From Mytilisepta virgata (taxonomy: Eukaryota > Mollusca > Bivalvia > Mytilida > Mytilidae): a stretch of DNA of 64,000 nt. A program made the position numbers and the translations under genes. Under the pieces are notes generated by a model that saw only the letters and a program-made list of their open reading frames with translations, had not been told where the DNA came from and searched no databases. Below, one piece after another: positions 27,001 through 33,439 of this stretch. Numbering within the stretch: the first letter of the stretch is position 1; every line of letters starts with the position of its first letter. The stretch lies in NCBI GenBank assembly GCA_028015205.1, contig CM051508.1, positions 11,860,001 to 11,924,000 on the forward strand, in the 5' to 3' direction.

Positions 27001-30000
27001 TCTTTCATTGAAAAAACTTTTTAAGGGTAAAATACAGAATCATGATGAATTAATTGACATTTTTAACAATAATTGCAGGTATCTTCATGATGTACCTACT
27101 GTTGATAACCCTGGGTTTCCTAAGTATTCATCATCGTATTGAGTGTACATATGACAGCTTGTACGTTTAGCACGAATTTACTCTTGGCTGGAAGATTTTA
27201 ACGAGCGAAACCATATGATTACTAAAAATATTTAGTACAGGGTTATAGATTTCTTAAGCTGCTTAAAGCTTTTATAATAGATATCAACATCTGATATTCA
27301 GCTTCCAGAAAATCCCTTATCTTGAACGGGTTTTCCCATCCTCGTTTCTATTGTAATGTCGTGAATAAATGAAAAGGTTTCGCTATTAACTCACATAAAC
27401 TTGGTAGTTACTTAAGATCTTTTCACAGTTAGGGCTACAAACATGAAATTATTTGCAATTCTGTGAAAATTGCTCTTTCTCCAAATGGCTTGAAGACTTT
27501 AAATTCATAGTAGCCTCTCACGAATACTGCCGTGTTCTATTGAACTCTATGACGAGATAGCATTAAAGCCTTTATGGAAGTGTAATTTCAGATTTTCTTC
27601 GTTCAGTAGAGCGAAGTATGAAAGCCTTAGCTAGCTCTTACAGTTAAAACGAGCAAATTCTGACCCTGCTTTCTAATTTGTGTAGCGTCCACTCTCATTT
27701 TCAGTTCTAGCAAGAGGTCACCTTATTGGTAATCATACTGTATTGTTTTTTTATAGTGTGCTTTATACACCAGAGTGTCGGGATTGATAGGGGGTGGGGT
27801 ACCATAAAACCTGTTTAACCCCACCACTATTCAGTTTCTGTACGGTTTCAGACTATCCTGACTCTCTGTTGAGTTCATGTTTGTGATTTTTACTCTTTTA
27901 TATACTATTGTCCATTAATATTCTGTCAGTTAAGTTACTTTGATTGTTTGGTACGTCATTGTTGACCTTTGCTGTTATACATATTGTTGTTTGTTTATAT
28001 TTTTAATGTGCCCTAGGTTATTCGTCAGGGGTAGTGCAAATATAGTTTTTTTCACTTCAGGTCGTTACCTATAAATAAAACCATTATAACTAGAATTAAG
28101 TTATATGTATATTATCGACCAGTGAACCAACACCTCAATTATATAGAATTAAAACAAAATTGCATTCTTTCAATATTATGCTGCCTTGACAGTGTGATAT
28201 TGTCACGTTAGAATAATATCCAAAGAAAAATGTCAATGTTATCTTCTTTGTTTTAAAGTGGTTGTACATATGCAGAAATGATATCCAAATAAAAATATTA
28301 CACATCAGGCATGAACAGCTTTTTAAAATTTTGGTGTTTTTTTTTTAGCATAATGCACTTCTACATCAGAGTTCATGTATGTGTGATAAATCCTTCAAAA
28401 TGGACTCGCGTTTGCAGTACAGTATATATTACAGACAATATATCGTCTATGTAGTATTTCACAAACAGTTTATAATTTCATCCTATAGAATGTACCAAAA
28501 CCAAACAGGTTATCTTATATTTACATTGCTACCGTCGGTTGTATTCAGAGTTCATGTATGCGTGATAAATCCTTCAATATGGACTCGCGTTTGCAGTACA
28601 GTATATACTACAGACAATATATCTTCTATGTAGTATTTCACAAACAGTTTATAATTTCATCCTATAGAATGTACCAAAACCAAACAGGTTATCTTGTATC
28701 TACATTGCTACCGTTGGTTGTATTCAAGCCAGTATGCTCAATAGAGGATCGCATTGGAATGAATAGAAAAAACTAAATTTAATTCTTATCAAGGTATGTA
28801 ATGGAATACCAGACCTGAATAGATCTATAATTTCGATGCCTAAACGTATTTTATCTGTGATTTGGAGCACCTCGATCGGTGGACAGGTTTCATCTAAATC
28901 GTCATACCCACTTGGCAAATTAACATGTTAAGAACGTCCATTGTTGTTAAACGACACTTTCTGTTCAACGTCTGTTCCGTTATATAGTTATTATTGATTT
29001 ACTAAAAACCTAAAGATGTATGACATAATTGCTTGTTGGAATTGACAAAAGAGATTGATTGAATGATTGATTTGTGGTTTCCTTAATGTCCAGTGGAAAG
29101 TATTTCATGCTTCTTCAGGACGAGAACCAGTTCAACAATTTATTAAACAATGCAAATAGGGGTGGGGTAGGACCCAAGGAGGAACCAATTTTGACTGCCA
29201 CTGTAAAAGGGTGAATCATTGGGTAGGGTCGGTTAATTTAAGCTTCTGTAGCGGCCATCAGCCTTCTCAAACTACAGAATATGTCTTTAGCGTGCAGGGA
29301 GTGTGATATTCTCCAAACACGTTACGCACAATGGTCTGCGGTCAGGCTTTCCGTATTATGGGTTGAGCTCCCGTGATCCGTCATGGGTGCCTAGAACAAA
29401 AGAGAAAGTAAATGCGACATATACTGGTGTACCTCATCCTGTACACAGTTTAATTTAAACATACTTGCTTTATGAATGAAGGTTCTTGACAAATACCCCG
29501 GGGTAATCAAATAACAGTAGGATGTACTTTATCGATCAATATATCTGCAAGTATAAGCAAAGTCAGGAAATACCAAAGGGATATTCGAAGGAGGGGAAAA
29601 TCGAAAACAATGGCAAACTCCGGGGACCAACGAAGACAAGACTAAAACAATACAAACACTACACTTAAAACCTAAAAAAATATGAACAACATGGACCCCA
29701 CCTAAAATCCGGGGGGTAGTCACAGGTACTCCGTAAGAGTAAGCAGTCTCTGCTTTCTTCAGGACACCCGCCATAATGTCCATGTCAAATACGGTATGAG
29801 GAAGGGACAAAGTTAATTGAACAGGTCCATTTTTATTTAGAAAACGTTTTATTTTCATATCTGTTAACCAAGTCATGATGACGTCCATGAAACCTTAATA
29901 AGGGTGACTGCAACATAGGAGCAACATACCCCTGTTTGAGTCAGGAGCCTGGCTCTGCCCATGAAGTCAGTGTATATGTCACAAGCATATATTAACATGT

Positions 30001-31737
30001 TAATAATATGGAACGTAAAAAATACATATCAATTTTTAAGCTTTCATCGCTTTTCTATTTATTTAGTCTAGACGACAAAGTATCTTAGGGATCAAAGTGG
30101 CAACTATTGACGTTTGCGAGATTGCCTGGCAATGTCCGTGGGGTGGAGCAGCATATTAGCATGTATTATTTATTTGCAATCCATTATAGATATTAACTAA
30201 GTATCGATAAAAAATTAAAGAATGTTGCTTTGCCCAATCCATTATAGATATTATCTAAGTATCGATAAAAAATTAAAGAATGTTCCATTCCCTAACCGAA
30301 AATCCATCGCCATAGATAAAACTAAACCGTCTTCAGAAATGTTATTACATAATACGTTTAAGAAATATTATCAGATATTGGTGATGGCAAAAAAGAACTT
30401 AATAAATTGTCTTTAGAACATAATAATAAAAACTTGCATTGGGTTTATGCTAAAAAAATAACTTGTCAAAAGTAGTCAAAGCTAATATCTAATTGAATAT
30501 TTCAGTAATTAATGACCTGAGCTCAAGAGAAATTAGAATTGCTAGTAAGAACTGTAAAGTAATATAATAAAATAGGCAATTGTAATATATATTAGATGTT
30601 TTAACTTTAAAGGAATCAAAACTTTCATTTTAAAGAATTAAGTGGCGTATTATTCAGTTTGGTTACGTATGAAAAGTGTTTGTATAGAGGATTTTGTATT
30701 TTATTCCAAACTACGGTGTGTCTTTTTTCAACTGCAAGCGGTTTTTTTTAAAACAGAAGTAAGTCCAATTTTTGTGCATTTCAATGATTTGTTTCCATAT
30801 ACAACGTCACAACAAACAAATCAATGTGACGTTGCAGAATATGCGCAAATTGTGTTAGACACTGTAACTCTTTATCACTTATTACATGTATTTAAACAAA
30901 ATTTTGTACAAATAACTAATCATAACAGTCTTAATACACCTGGTGGTGAATATTGATTTTTCAATATACATGTGGAAAAAAGAGTAATTCTATCATGTTT
31001 ATTTTTAAGCCATTTTGATGTAAATGTGGACATGCGTGGTAGCATGGCTAAAACTGAATAATTTCGACTATCTGGAAATAACTTTTTAATGTTGAAGAAA
31101 ATGCATGAAAGCCCTGAAGTAAAATAAGTTTTTTTACCAAAACCCCTATTACGCAATAGTATGGGTTCTGTTCTTTGGAGTATTGTATTATTATAACACT
31201 TTGAATTGGCTGGTCATTCGGAGTGAAAATTGTAAGAAATATTTCTATTTTATTTAACAGTTGTATTTAAAATCGTTTGTTGCAGACTTTTGGTAACGAT
31301 CTGACCAAAATAATACAAATTTGATATTATTGGCTATGAAGGGCTTTTGTACCAGTTTTATATACAATACTGCACTTGATTGGCATCTCTATATGACTTT
31401 GAATGATCTACTTACCAGCTAATATGCAGTAATCAATGTTTTGTGGTTCGTGCAGCTTTCGTACTTAGTAGCACATCTAATGTAAAAGCATAATAAAAAA
31501 AAAAGTTTACATACAATGTAAGGTAATATATAATGCCTATCATACCCACCAAAGAGATTATTTATACACATCCTCATAAGGTACAACTTTAACAATACTT
31601 TTTGTAATATAAATGTTCATTGTCGGGTTCCATCATAACCAGTAATCGATATAACACTTACCGTGTAGGAAGCTCTCACAGTGCAATGATGGGAACATCA
31701 TACAAAAAACAACCAATCTAATAATAAAAACTCCCAT
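5814..31737 (-). CDS. Ig/FN3 transmembrane receptor with ITIM and ITSM-like motifs (12 coding exons)
   Basis: Twelve minus-strand exons with GT-AG borders (31662-31737, 24227-24553, 23519-23797, 22258-22521, 19512-19808, 18507-18833, 17882-18172, 17335-17442, 9094-9213, 8425-8559, 8145-8194, 5814-6083) total 2544 nt, exactly 848 codons with the stop. Every extracellular exon is phase 1-1, the classic Ig-superfamily layout. Predicted order: signal peptide (1-20), five Ig-type domains (26-523), FN3 (524-620), a transmembrane helix (about 632-653), then about 190 cytoplasmic residues. The tail has LNYADV around Tyr767 (ITIM consensus) and TIYSDI around Tyr792 (ITSM consensus), then an acidic run. 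In known families such motifs recruit SH2 phosphatases, so an inhibitory immune or adhesion receptor at the plasma membrane is inferred. Ligand and orthology are unknown. A further 5' non-coding exon is possible. Confidence 0.8.
7595..7975 (+). repeat. Dispersed repeat, copy 1 (likely PLE 3' region)
   Basis: Matches 27510-27980 in the same order: a block with CTCACGAATAC and ATTGAAC, then a downstream block with TCCTGACTCTC and GTACGTCATTGT-type sequence. At 27.5 kb the same block follows Penelope-like RT remnants, so it is probably the 3' untranslated part of that element. It lies in the intron between exons 11 and 12 of the Ig receptor gene. Confidence 0.55.
8145..8194 (-). CDS. Ig receptor exon 11: 50-nt cytoplasmic exon
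   Basis: A small exon, acceptor TATGTTTAG|AT and donor AAAG|GTATTC. Its 50 nt convert phase 1 to phase 0, exactly what is needed to join exon 10 to exon 12, and it has no stop in that frame. The peptide is basic (ITKGYHKRDTK). An internal earlier GT (AAAG|GTTACC) exists but would break phase. Confidence 0.65.
8425..8559 (-). CDS. Ig receptor exon 10: cytoplasmic
   Basis: 45 codons, phase 1-1, acceptor CATTTTAG|AT and donor GATG|GTAAGC. It contains three tyrosines (IIYLTQ, SGYAVG, ENYVGL). None strictly fits the ITIM or ITSM consensus, though YVGL has the +3 leucine and could be a weaker SH2-docking site. Confidence 0.75.
9094..9213 (-). CDS. Ig receptor exon 9: cytoplasmic, Gln/Asn-rich
   Basis: 40 codons, phase 1-1, acceptor with a long T-run (TTTTTTTTTTAG|AC) and donor TCAG|GTATAA. 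The peptide is polar and rich in Asn, Gln and Ser (SNTSNQSQVQNQ), with no tyrosine. It joins exon 8 in frame across an 8.1-kb intron packed with repeats. Confidence 0.72.
9498..9565 (+). repeat. Short dispersed repeat, copy 1
   Basis: About 65 bp containing GTCGTATACAGCAT recurs at about 41275-41340 with only a few differences, in the same orientation. Element class not identified. Confidence 0.6.
11225..11523 (-). mobile_element. tRNA-derived SINE with Leu/Ser-type head
   Basis: On the minus strand the copy begins GGCAAGGTGGCCGAGTGG. It has a perfect Pol III A box (TGGCCGAGTGG, 11506-11516) and a near-perfect B box (GGTTCGAATCT, 11453-11463). The A-to-B gap includes a long variable-arm region, as in class II (Leu/Ser) tRNAs. 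The sequence continues for 200 bp beyond the tRNA-like part and ends in AAGGTAAAGG-type repeats, so it is a SINE and not a tRNA gene. It is inserted in intron 8 of the Ig receptor gene. Confidence 0.8.
12150..14090. repeat. Copies of the TTTTAGCTCACCT repeat family, split by a satellite array
   Basis: Recurrent blocks such as GGTCCTATGTTAAA, GTGGTTTCAGA and GAGGACCA(A/T)CTAAGGACCA occur before 12480 and after 13640. They are also present in the related copies at 14.2-14.8 and 36.1-36.7 kb. The satellite array at 12485-13640 separates the two parts. It is non-coding. Confidence 0.6.
12485..13640 (+). repeat. Tandem satellite array, about four monomers of 322-347 bp
   Basis: The phrase CTAAGGAGTATCTCCCTCG recurs near 12505, 12852, 13194 and 13516. 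GAACTGATGAGTCGTAA and the phrase ending GTATCAAAGAATTATATTT recur at matching offsets. Monomers are diverged from each other, so the array is old. Single or partial monomers lie at 50040-50300 (plus) and 42305-42440 (inverted). Confidence 0.75.
14130..14820. repeat. Truncated copies of the TTTTAGCTCACCT repeat
   Basis: One piece ends in a CGACGACGCACGCC-type GC tract and a broken TGATGACAATAGCT terminus. It is immediately followed (14345) by the opposite terminus of the family, AGAGGCTCCCAAGAGCC then GCTCACCTGG. Two partial copies therefore abut here. The sequence downstream to 14820 repeats the GGTTCCATTG and GTGGTTT body motifs. Confidence 0.6.
14985..15425 (+). pseudogene. Tc1/mariner-type transposase relic
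   Basis: In mixed frames one can read VTTAQQDRLIRL (N-terminal helix-turn-helix region), RLQQNNLNA, then an FxDE-like catalytic region degraded around 15255, followed by VWVWRRVDKILADCCI. These match the conserved phrase order of Tc1-like transposases (VWRR...ADC). The relic carries several stops and frameshifts and is about half the usual 340-residue length. No terminal inverted repeats were identified. It is inactive. Confidence 0.72.
15522..16690 (+). repeat. Non-autonomous repeat opening with a GTCGAGC hairpin
   Basis: It opens with a nested hairpin (15522-15558: GTCGAGC and TGCGACTT arms with their complements) and a CGGCGGTGGCG tract. About 146-bp units follow, with CAATAGGTCTA(G/C)TATATTTGG near 15914 and 16060 and a degenerate third near 16207. 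Each contains ATCTGACCTTGACCTCAT. This is a family I recognise as very common in mussel genomes. No protein is encoded; the 76-codon ORF at 16265 has no recognisable content. Confidence 0.65.
16691..17334. other. Intronic sequence, nothing identified
   Basis: Part of intron 8 of the Ig receptor gene. A moderately GC-rich patch at 16715-16870 looks repeat-derived, but no second copy was found in the window. Confidence 0.4.
17335..17442 (-). CDS. Ig receptor exon 8: transmembrane helix
   Basis: 36 codons, phase 1-1. After a short stalk (PKSSVDLSTTM) there are about 22 hydrophobic residues, from IVVVGCCLVV to LVVLI. They are followed at once by KK, the positive-inside stop-transfer signal that places the next exons in the cytoplasm. 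Confidence 0.88.
17882..18172 (-). CDS. Ig receptor exon 7: fibronectin type III domain
   Basis: 97 codons, phase 1-1, acceptor CTTTCTAG|AT and donor TTAC|GTAAGT. FN3 hallmarks are visible: a proline-led start (PQKPTQLQV), the B-strand Trp in LKVSWKR, an E/F region Leu (LENLKSNTNY) and the F-strand YIVRVYSNN, then SSKKTKFITTKT as the G strand. It sits between the last Ig-like domain and the membrane helix, the usual FN3 position in cell-adhesion receptors. Confidence 0.88.
18507..18833 (-). CDS. Ig receptor exon 6: atypical membrane-proximal Ig-like domain 5
   Basis: 109 codons, phase 1-1, acceptor TTTTGTAG|AC and donor GCTG|GTAAGT. It begins DKPVFV like an Ig linker and ends KHGTAKFMVELVSA like an Ig G-strand. 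The two core cysteines are not at their normal places: only one Cys (LHCNR) is visible and YEFQIT stands where the YxC motif would be. It is probably an Ig-like beta sandwich without the disulfide, packed before the FN3 domain. The Ig call here is by position and flanking strands. Confidence 0.75.
19290..19425 (+). repeat. Fragment of the GGCAGCTC repeat
   Basis: TGGTCCGCAGTGAGG, GTAGGCAGCTCTGTGG and TGAGCTCCCGTGATCC-like phrases match the 3' part of the copies at 21380-21775 and 29050-29395. It sits in the intron between exons 5 and 6. Confidence 0.55.
19512..19808 (-). CDS. Ig receptor exon 5: Ig domain 4
   Basis: 99 codons, phase 1-1, strong acceptor TTTCTTTGCAG|AT and donor GAAG|GTGACT. 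It starts with the typical inter-Ig linker YPPVIAI and has Cys in ILECLPSG, Trp in HSWEHQ and Cys in KYICKAENG, followed by a G-strand (NITVKLE). A standard I/C2-type Ig domain. Confidence 0.88.
20020..20740 (-). pseudogene. Penelope-like element (PLE) RT C-terminus and 3' region, copy A
   Basis: Read on the minus strand from about 20730, one frame gives DFLHLIYPTDLEIKDTTDA, then KRDDFNFPIVDFPFLSS and later KFYGRHHELIDRYSIP. This is the phrase order of the Penelope-type reverse transcriptase after its catalytic motif. Several in-frame stops interrupt it. The 3' part (20030-20280) with CCCTTCGGGG- and GCAGGAACTGCTTA-like sequence is shared with copy B at 36.7 kb. It is a dead copy in intron 4 of the Ig receptor gene. 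Confidence 0.75.
21380..21775 (-). repeat. Dispersed non-coding repeat with SINE-type tail, copy 1
   Basis: The whole block matches 29050-29395: TAAACGTCCAGTGG near the left end, GTGGGACGGGACACAT, GGTTGGGTAGGGTCGG, TTCTGTAGCGGCCAT and GTGGGTTGAGCTCC. The left end carries the complement of the CCACTGGACGTTAA tail seen in the SINE at 24.9 kb, so it is probably a SINE-related element read from its tail. Confidence 0.65.
22258..22521 (-). CDS. Ig receptor exon 4: Ig domain 3 lacking the core Trp
   Basis: 88 codons, phase 1-1, donor TTT|GTAAGT. Cysteines are present (SLICLSD and GGVYFCKA), but the usual C-strand tryptophan is replaced: the position reads NMSLKKN. The rest (ending GEMTKQLKIIV) is normal for a compact C2-type Ig domain. 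The reading frame is fully open, so the change is more likely divergence than decay. Confidence 0.83.
22620..23510. other. Intron 3, nothing identified
   Basis: AT-rich intron sequence between Ig domains 2 and 3. No conserved coding segment or recognised repeat was seen. Confidence 0.4.
23519..23797 (-). CDS. Ig receptor exon 3: Ig domain 2
   Basis: 93 codons, phase 1-1, acceptor TTGTTTAG|TT and donor AAGT|GTAAGT. Canonical core: Cys in LSLVCSV, Trp in EITWYN, Cys in QYMCEV. It is shorter than domain 1, consistent with a C2/I-type domain. Sequons NQS, NRS, NIT and NVT are visible. Confidence 0.88.
24227..24553 (-). CDS. Ig receptor exon 2: V-like Ig domain 1
   Basis: 109 codons, phase 1-1, acceptor TTTTAAG|TT and donor AAAAG|GTTAGT. 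It shows the Ig core: Cys in VLNCSV, Trp in STWDG, and Cys in the GTYRC F-strand motif. The long C-to-C spacing and SSEEGTY sequence suit a V-type fold. Several N-x-S/T sequons are present (NCS, NTT, NIT, NVS), as expected for an extracellular domain. Confidence 0.85.
24891..25226 (+). mobile_element. Full-length tRNA-derived SINE
   Basis: The tRNA-like head starts GCCTCGGTGGTATAGTGG with A box TGGTATAGTGG (24898-24908) and a perfect B box GGTTCGATCCC (24939-24949). A GC-richer body with an internal short inverted repeat (CCGATCCGGCG / GTCGGCTCGG region) follows. The tail is TTGCCACTGGACGTTAAACA, then ATCCATCGATCC. The tail phrase occurs elsewhere in the window at 41446 and inverted at about 21415 and 29080, showing a shared 3' domain. 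The orientation is opposite to the host gene, in its first intron. Confidence 0.85.
25870..27560 (+). pseudogene. Penelope-like element (PLE) RT relic, copy D
   Basis: In shifting frames one reads GNIFTGDIKIFADQEIKKFL and LLKGPKYRPP (25990-26115), LNELGETFVFVPADKVANTL (about 26310-26370), VGVNMGTICAPLIADLFLYC (26930-26995) and LIDIFNNNCRYLHDVPTVD (27045-27105). These are the ordered landmarks of Penelope-type RTs: the KGPKYR and VPADK blocks, motif B GT-CAPLIADLF, and the YxDD box. The box reads YLHD, so the first catalytic Asp is lost. Frames break repeatedly and the element is long dead. Confidence 0.8.
27500..28020 (+). repeat. PLE 3' region, copy 2 of the 7.6-kb repeat
   Basis: It follows the RT relic directly and matches 7595-7975 block by block (CTCACGAATAC, GACTATCCTGACTCTC, GTACGTCATTGTTGACC). 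It includes a small inverted pair GGGTGGGGT / ACCCCACCAC near 27794-27832. Confidence 0.55.
28372..28730 (+). repeat. 179-bp tandem duplication, two copies
   Basis: GTTCATGTATG(T/C)GTGATAAA begins copies at 28372 and 28551. The copies run in step through GGACTCGCGTTTGCAG and CTACCGT(C/T)GGTTGTATT with only a few substitutions. The overlapping 84- and 72-codon ORFs here are the same repeat read twice and have no recognised domain. It lies in intron 1 of the Ig receptor gene. Confidence 0.85.
29050..29395 (-). repeat. Dispersed non-coding repeat with SINE-type tail, copy 2
   Basis: Counterpart of 21380-21775: TTAATGTCCAGTGGAAAG at the left end, GGGGTGGGGTAGGACCCA, GGGTAGGGTCGGTTAATTTA, CTTCTGTAGCGGCCATCAG and GGGTTGAGCTCCCGTGATCC. 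Confidence 0.65.
29530..29960 (-). pseudogene. PLE RT terminus plus 3' region, copy C
   Basis: On the minus strand near 29880 one frame reads RFHGRHHDLVNRYE. This corresponds to the KFYGRHHDLVDRY phrase that ends Penelope-type RTs and is seen in copies A and B. It is followed by a 3' region with CCGTAAGAGTAAGCAGTCTC (plus-strand reading), analogous to that of the other copies but diverged. It is a different subfamily of the same element. Confidence 0.65.
30177..30290 (+). repeat. 58-bp tandem duplication
   Basis: CAATCCATTATAGATATT begins copies at 30177 and 30235. Both continue into AAGTATCGATAAAAAATTAA. It is nearly identical, so a recent local duplication. Confidence 0.75.
30300..31660. 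other. Intron 1 of the Ig receptor gene, nothing else identified
   Basis: Several short ORFs occur but none has recognisable domains or splice borders in a useful phase. Confidence 0.4.
31662..31737 (-). CDS. Ig receptor exon 1: signal peptide
   Basis: ATG at 31735-31737 opens 25 codons: a basic residue, a hydrophobic core (VVFCMMF), then SLHC, a plausible cleavage region. It ends in phase 1 at a strong donor, G|GTAAGTG. The next coding exon, 7.1 kb downstream, enters in phase 1, so they join in frame. No other minus-strand segment between here and 24553 combines a start, a hydrophobic leader and a donor in the needed phase. The intron holds a SINE, PLE relics and a 179-bp duplication. Confidence 0.75.
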
Positions 31738-32640
31738 TTGGCTGGAAAAGAATGAAGACTTCATATTAAACTGGGCTGTATGTTTTTCCTATTGATTTGT
31801 CATAATTTTTTGGGTTTTAATTTTTACTTGATCCCCAGATTAATCTAACGTCAAATGGCCTTTTATCGAATTGGCCATGAAAGATTATATATAATCTCAA
31901 TTTTGATGCACAATATGTATATGTAAAATTAAATTTTGTCCTGTGTGGAATATTTTCCGGCGGAAAAAATTTAATATGTAATATTATCCACAGGATACTA
32001 TTGTCTATCGAATATTGTCCTCATGTATGAAATACTTTCCGGGTGGCAAAATTGTGCTTTTGAAGGTAAGGAAAAATACACCATAAAATAATATCCAGCT
32101 TAATTATGGAAATGAACGCAACATAAGCGACTGCGGATATTGGTACTAGGCCCCATACCACAAAGGGAGAAAACAATTAAACTGTTACTGTTAAAAAAGT
32201 GTCATACACTAAATTGGTACAAGTTTAATATAACAATTCAATATTTTTCTCCCTTTGTGCTACAAGTCTCAGTATCAATATCCGGTGTCGTTCCCATACG
32301 ATGAACAATGCCTTTTAAACTTTCCAAAAATAAGTTTGAAACCGACTTCAAGCAAGTACACATTTATAAAAACCTATCAAAGTCTTTAACTCTATTTCTC
32401 AATTTTCGCTTATCACTTTCGGGAAAATTATCAGGATATATATGATCCGTTATATATGTAATAATCCGATTGTATTCGTCTACCTCCATTGTCCAGTAAT
32501 TTTAACTGATTATTATTATAATAGTTAGAACCATTTTTTAAATAGTATATGAAATTACTCACCTGTAAAAAACAACTTACCTGTCCATTTAATTTTATCC
32601 GGATTTTTAATATAGTTATAATGTCCATTCATTTAATACT
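31738..32640 (-). other. Presumed upstream region of the Ig receptor gene
   Basis: Sequence 5' of the ATG at 31737 on the minus strand. A T/C-rich tract ending in CAG (TTCATTCTTTTCCAG) lies just before the start codon and would fit an acceptor following a non-coding first exon. I could not identify a TATA box or initiator with any certainty. Confidence 0.3.
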
Positions 32641-32664
32641 TTCCGGGTTCCGAATGCATTTATT

Positions 32665-32820
32665 CGGAATGCACCAGTCATGATCGATACTAACATGCCC
32701 TCGGAATGAATTTCACGACACGCCCATTAAAAAACGTCCTTTGCCGAATGCATCACTCATGATCAATAACTGACAAGTACTCGGAATTAATCTAATGATA
32801 CGTCCATTAAAAATCTTCCA
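32665..32820 (+). repeat. Two diverged direct repeats of about 65 bp
   Basis: GGAATGCACCAGTCATGATC...CCCATTAAAAA (from about 32670) is repeated as GAATGCATCACTCATGATC...TCCATTAAAAA (from about 32756) with moderate divergence. The same CATTCGGAAT vocabulary reappears at 42.7-43.0 kb. Confidence 0.55.
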
Positions 32821-33439
32821 CTCTAAGGAATAATTTTAATAAGCCCGGAAATAATATGATAATTTGATTTTTGCCGGCGGAAACTTTAACATATCAAATA
32901 TTCGCCGTCGGATGAAATTAAACCCGGATGATATTATGGCTTACATATACAGTCAAACATTTCTATAAAGGGCAACCGTGTATATGGGAAATATGTGTAG
33001 TTAAAAAAAATAAAGTGATACAAAATAAATAAATAATAATAAAAAATCAAAACGAATGAATTTATTTTGCACAGTGAACTGCAAATATAGCAACGTGATC
33101 TATATCCTGGGGCGTGGGATTTGCAATCTGCTGTAAGCAAGCTTCAACAAAAAATTGATTTTTAGGGAAGTGGAATCAAAGGTTTGATCCTCCATATTTC
33201 TTTCGTCGAAATTTTGGTCCTGGATTTTTTTCGGCCGCTATGGCGACGTAAATTTCTATTTTCATTTAAACCCAAAACAATCCTGATAGAAACAGGTCTT
33301 GCATTTGTTTTCACACCTAAAGTGACCCTGTCTTTTATATTTGCCAAAATCCTGGTCCTGCCTATTTATTTCAATTTGATCCTGGTCCTCCTAATCAAAT
33401 GGTGCCTCCAAGAGCGATCAAGAAAGTCAGACAAGAGAA

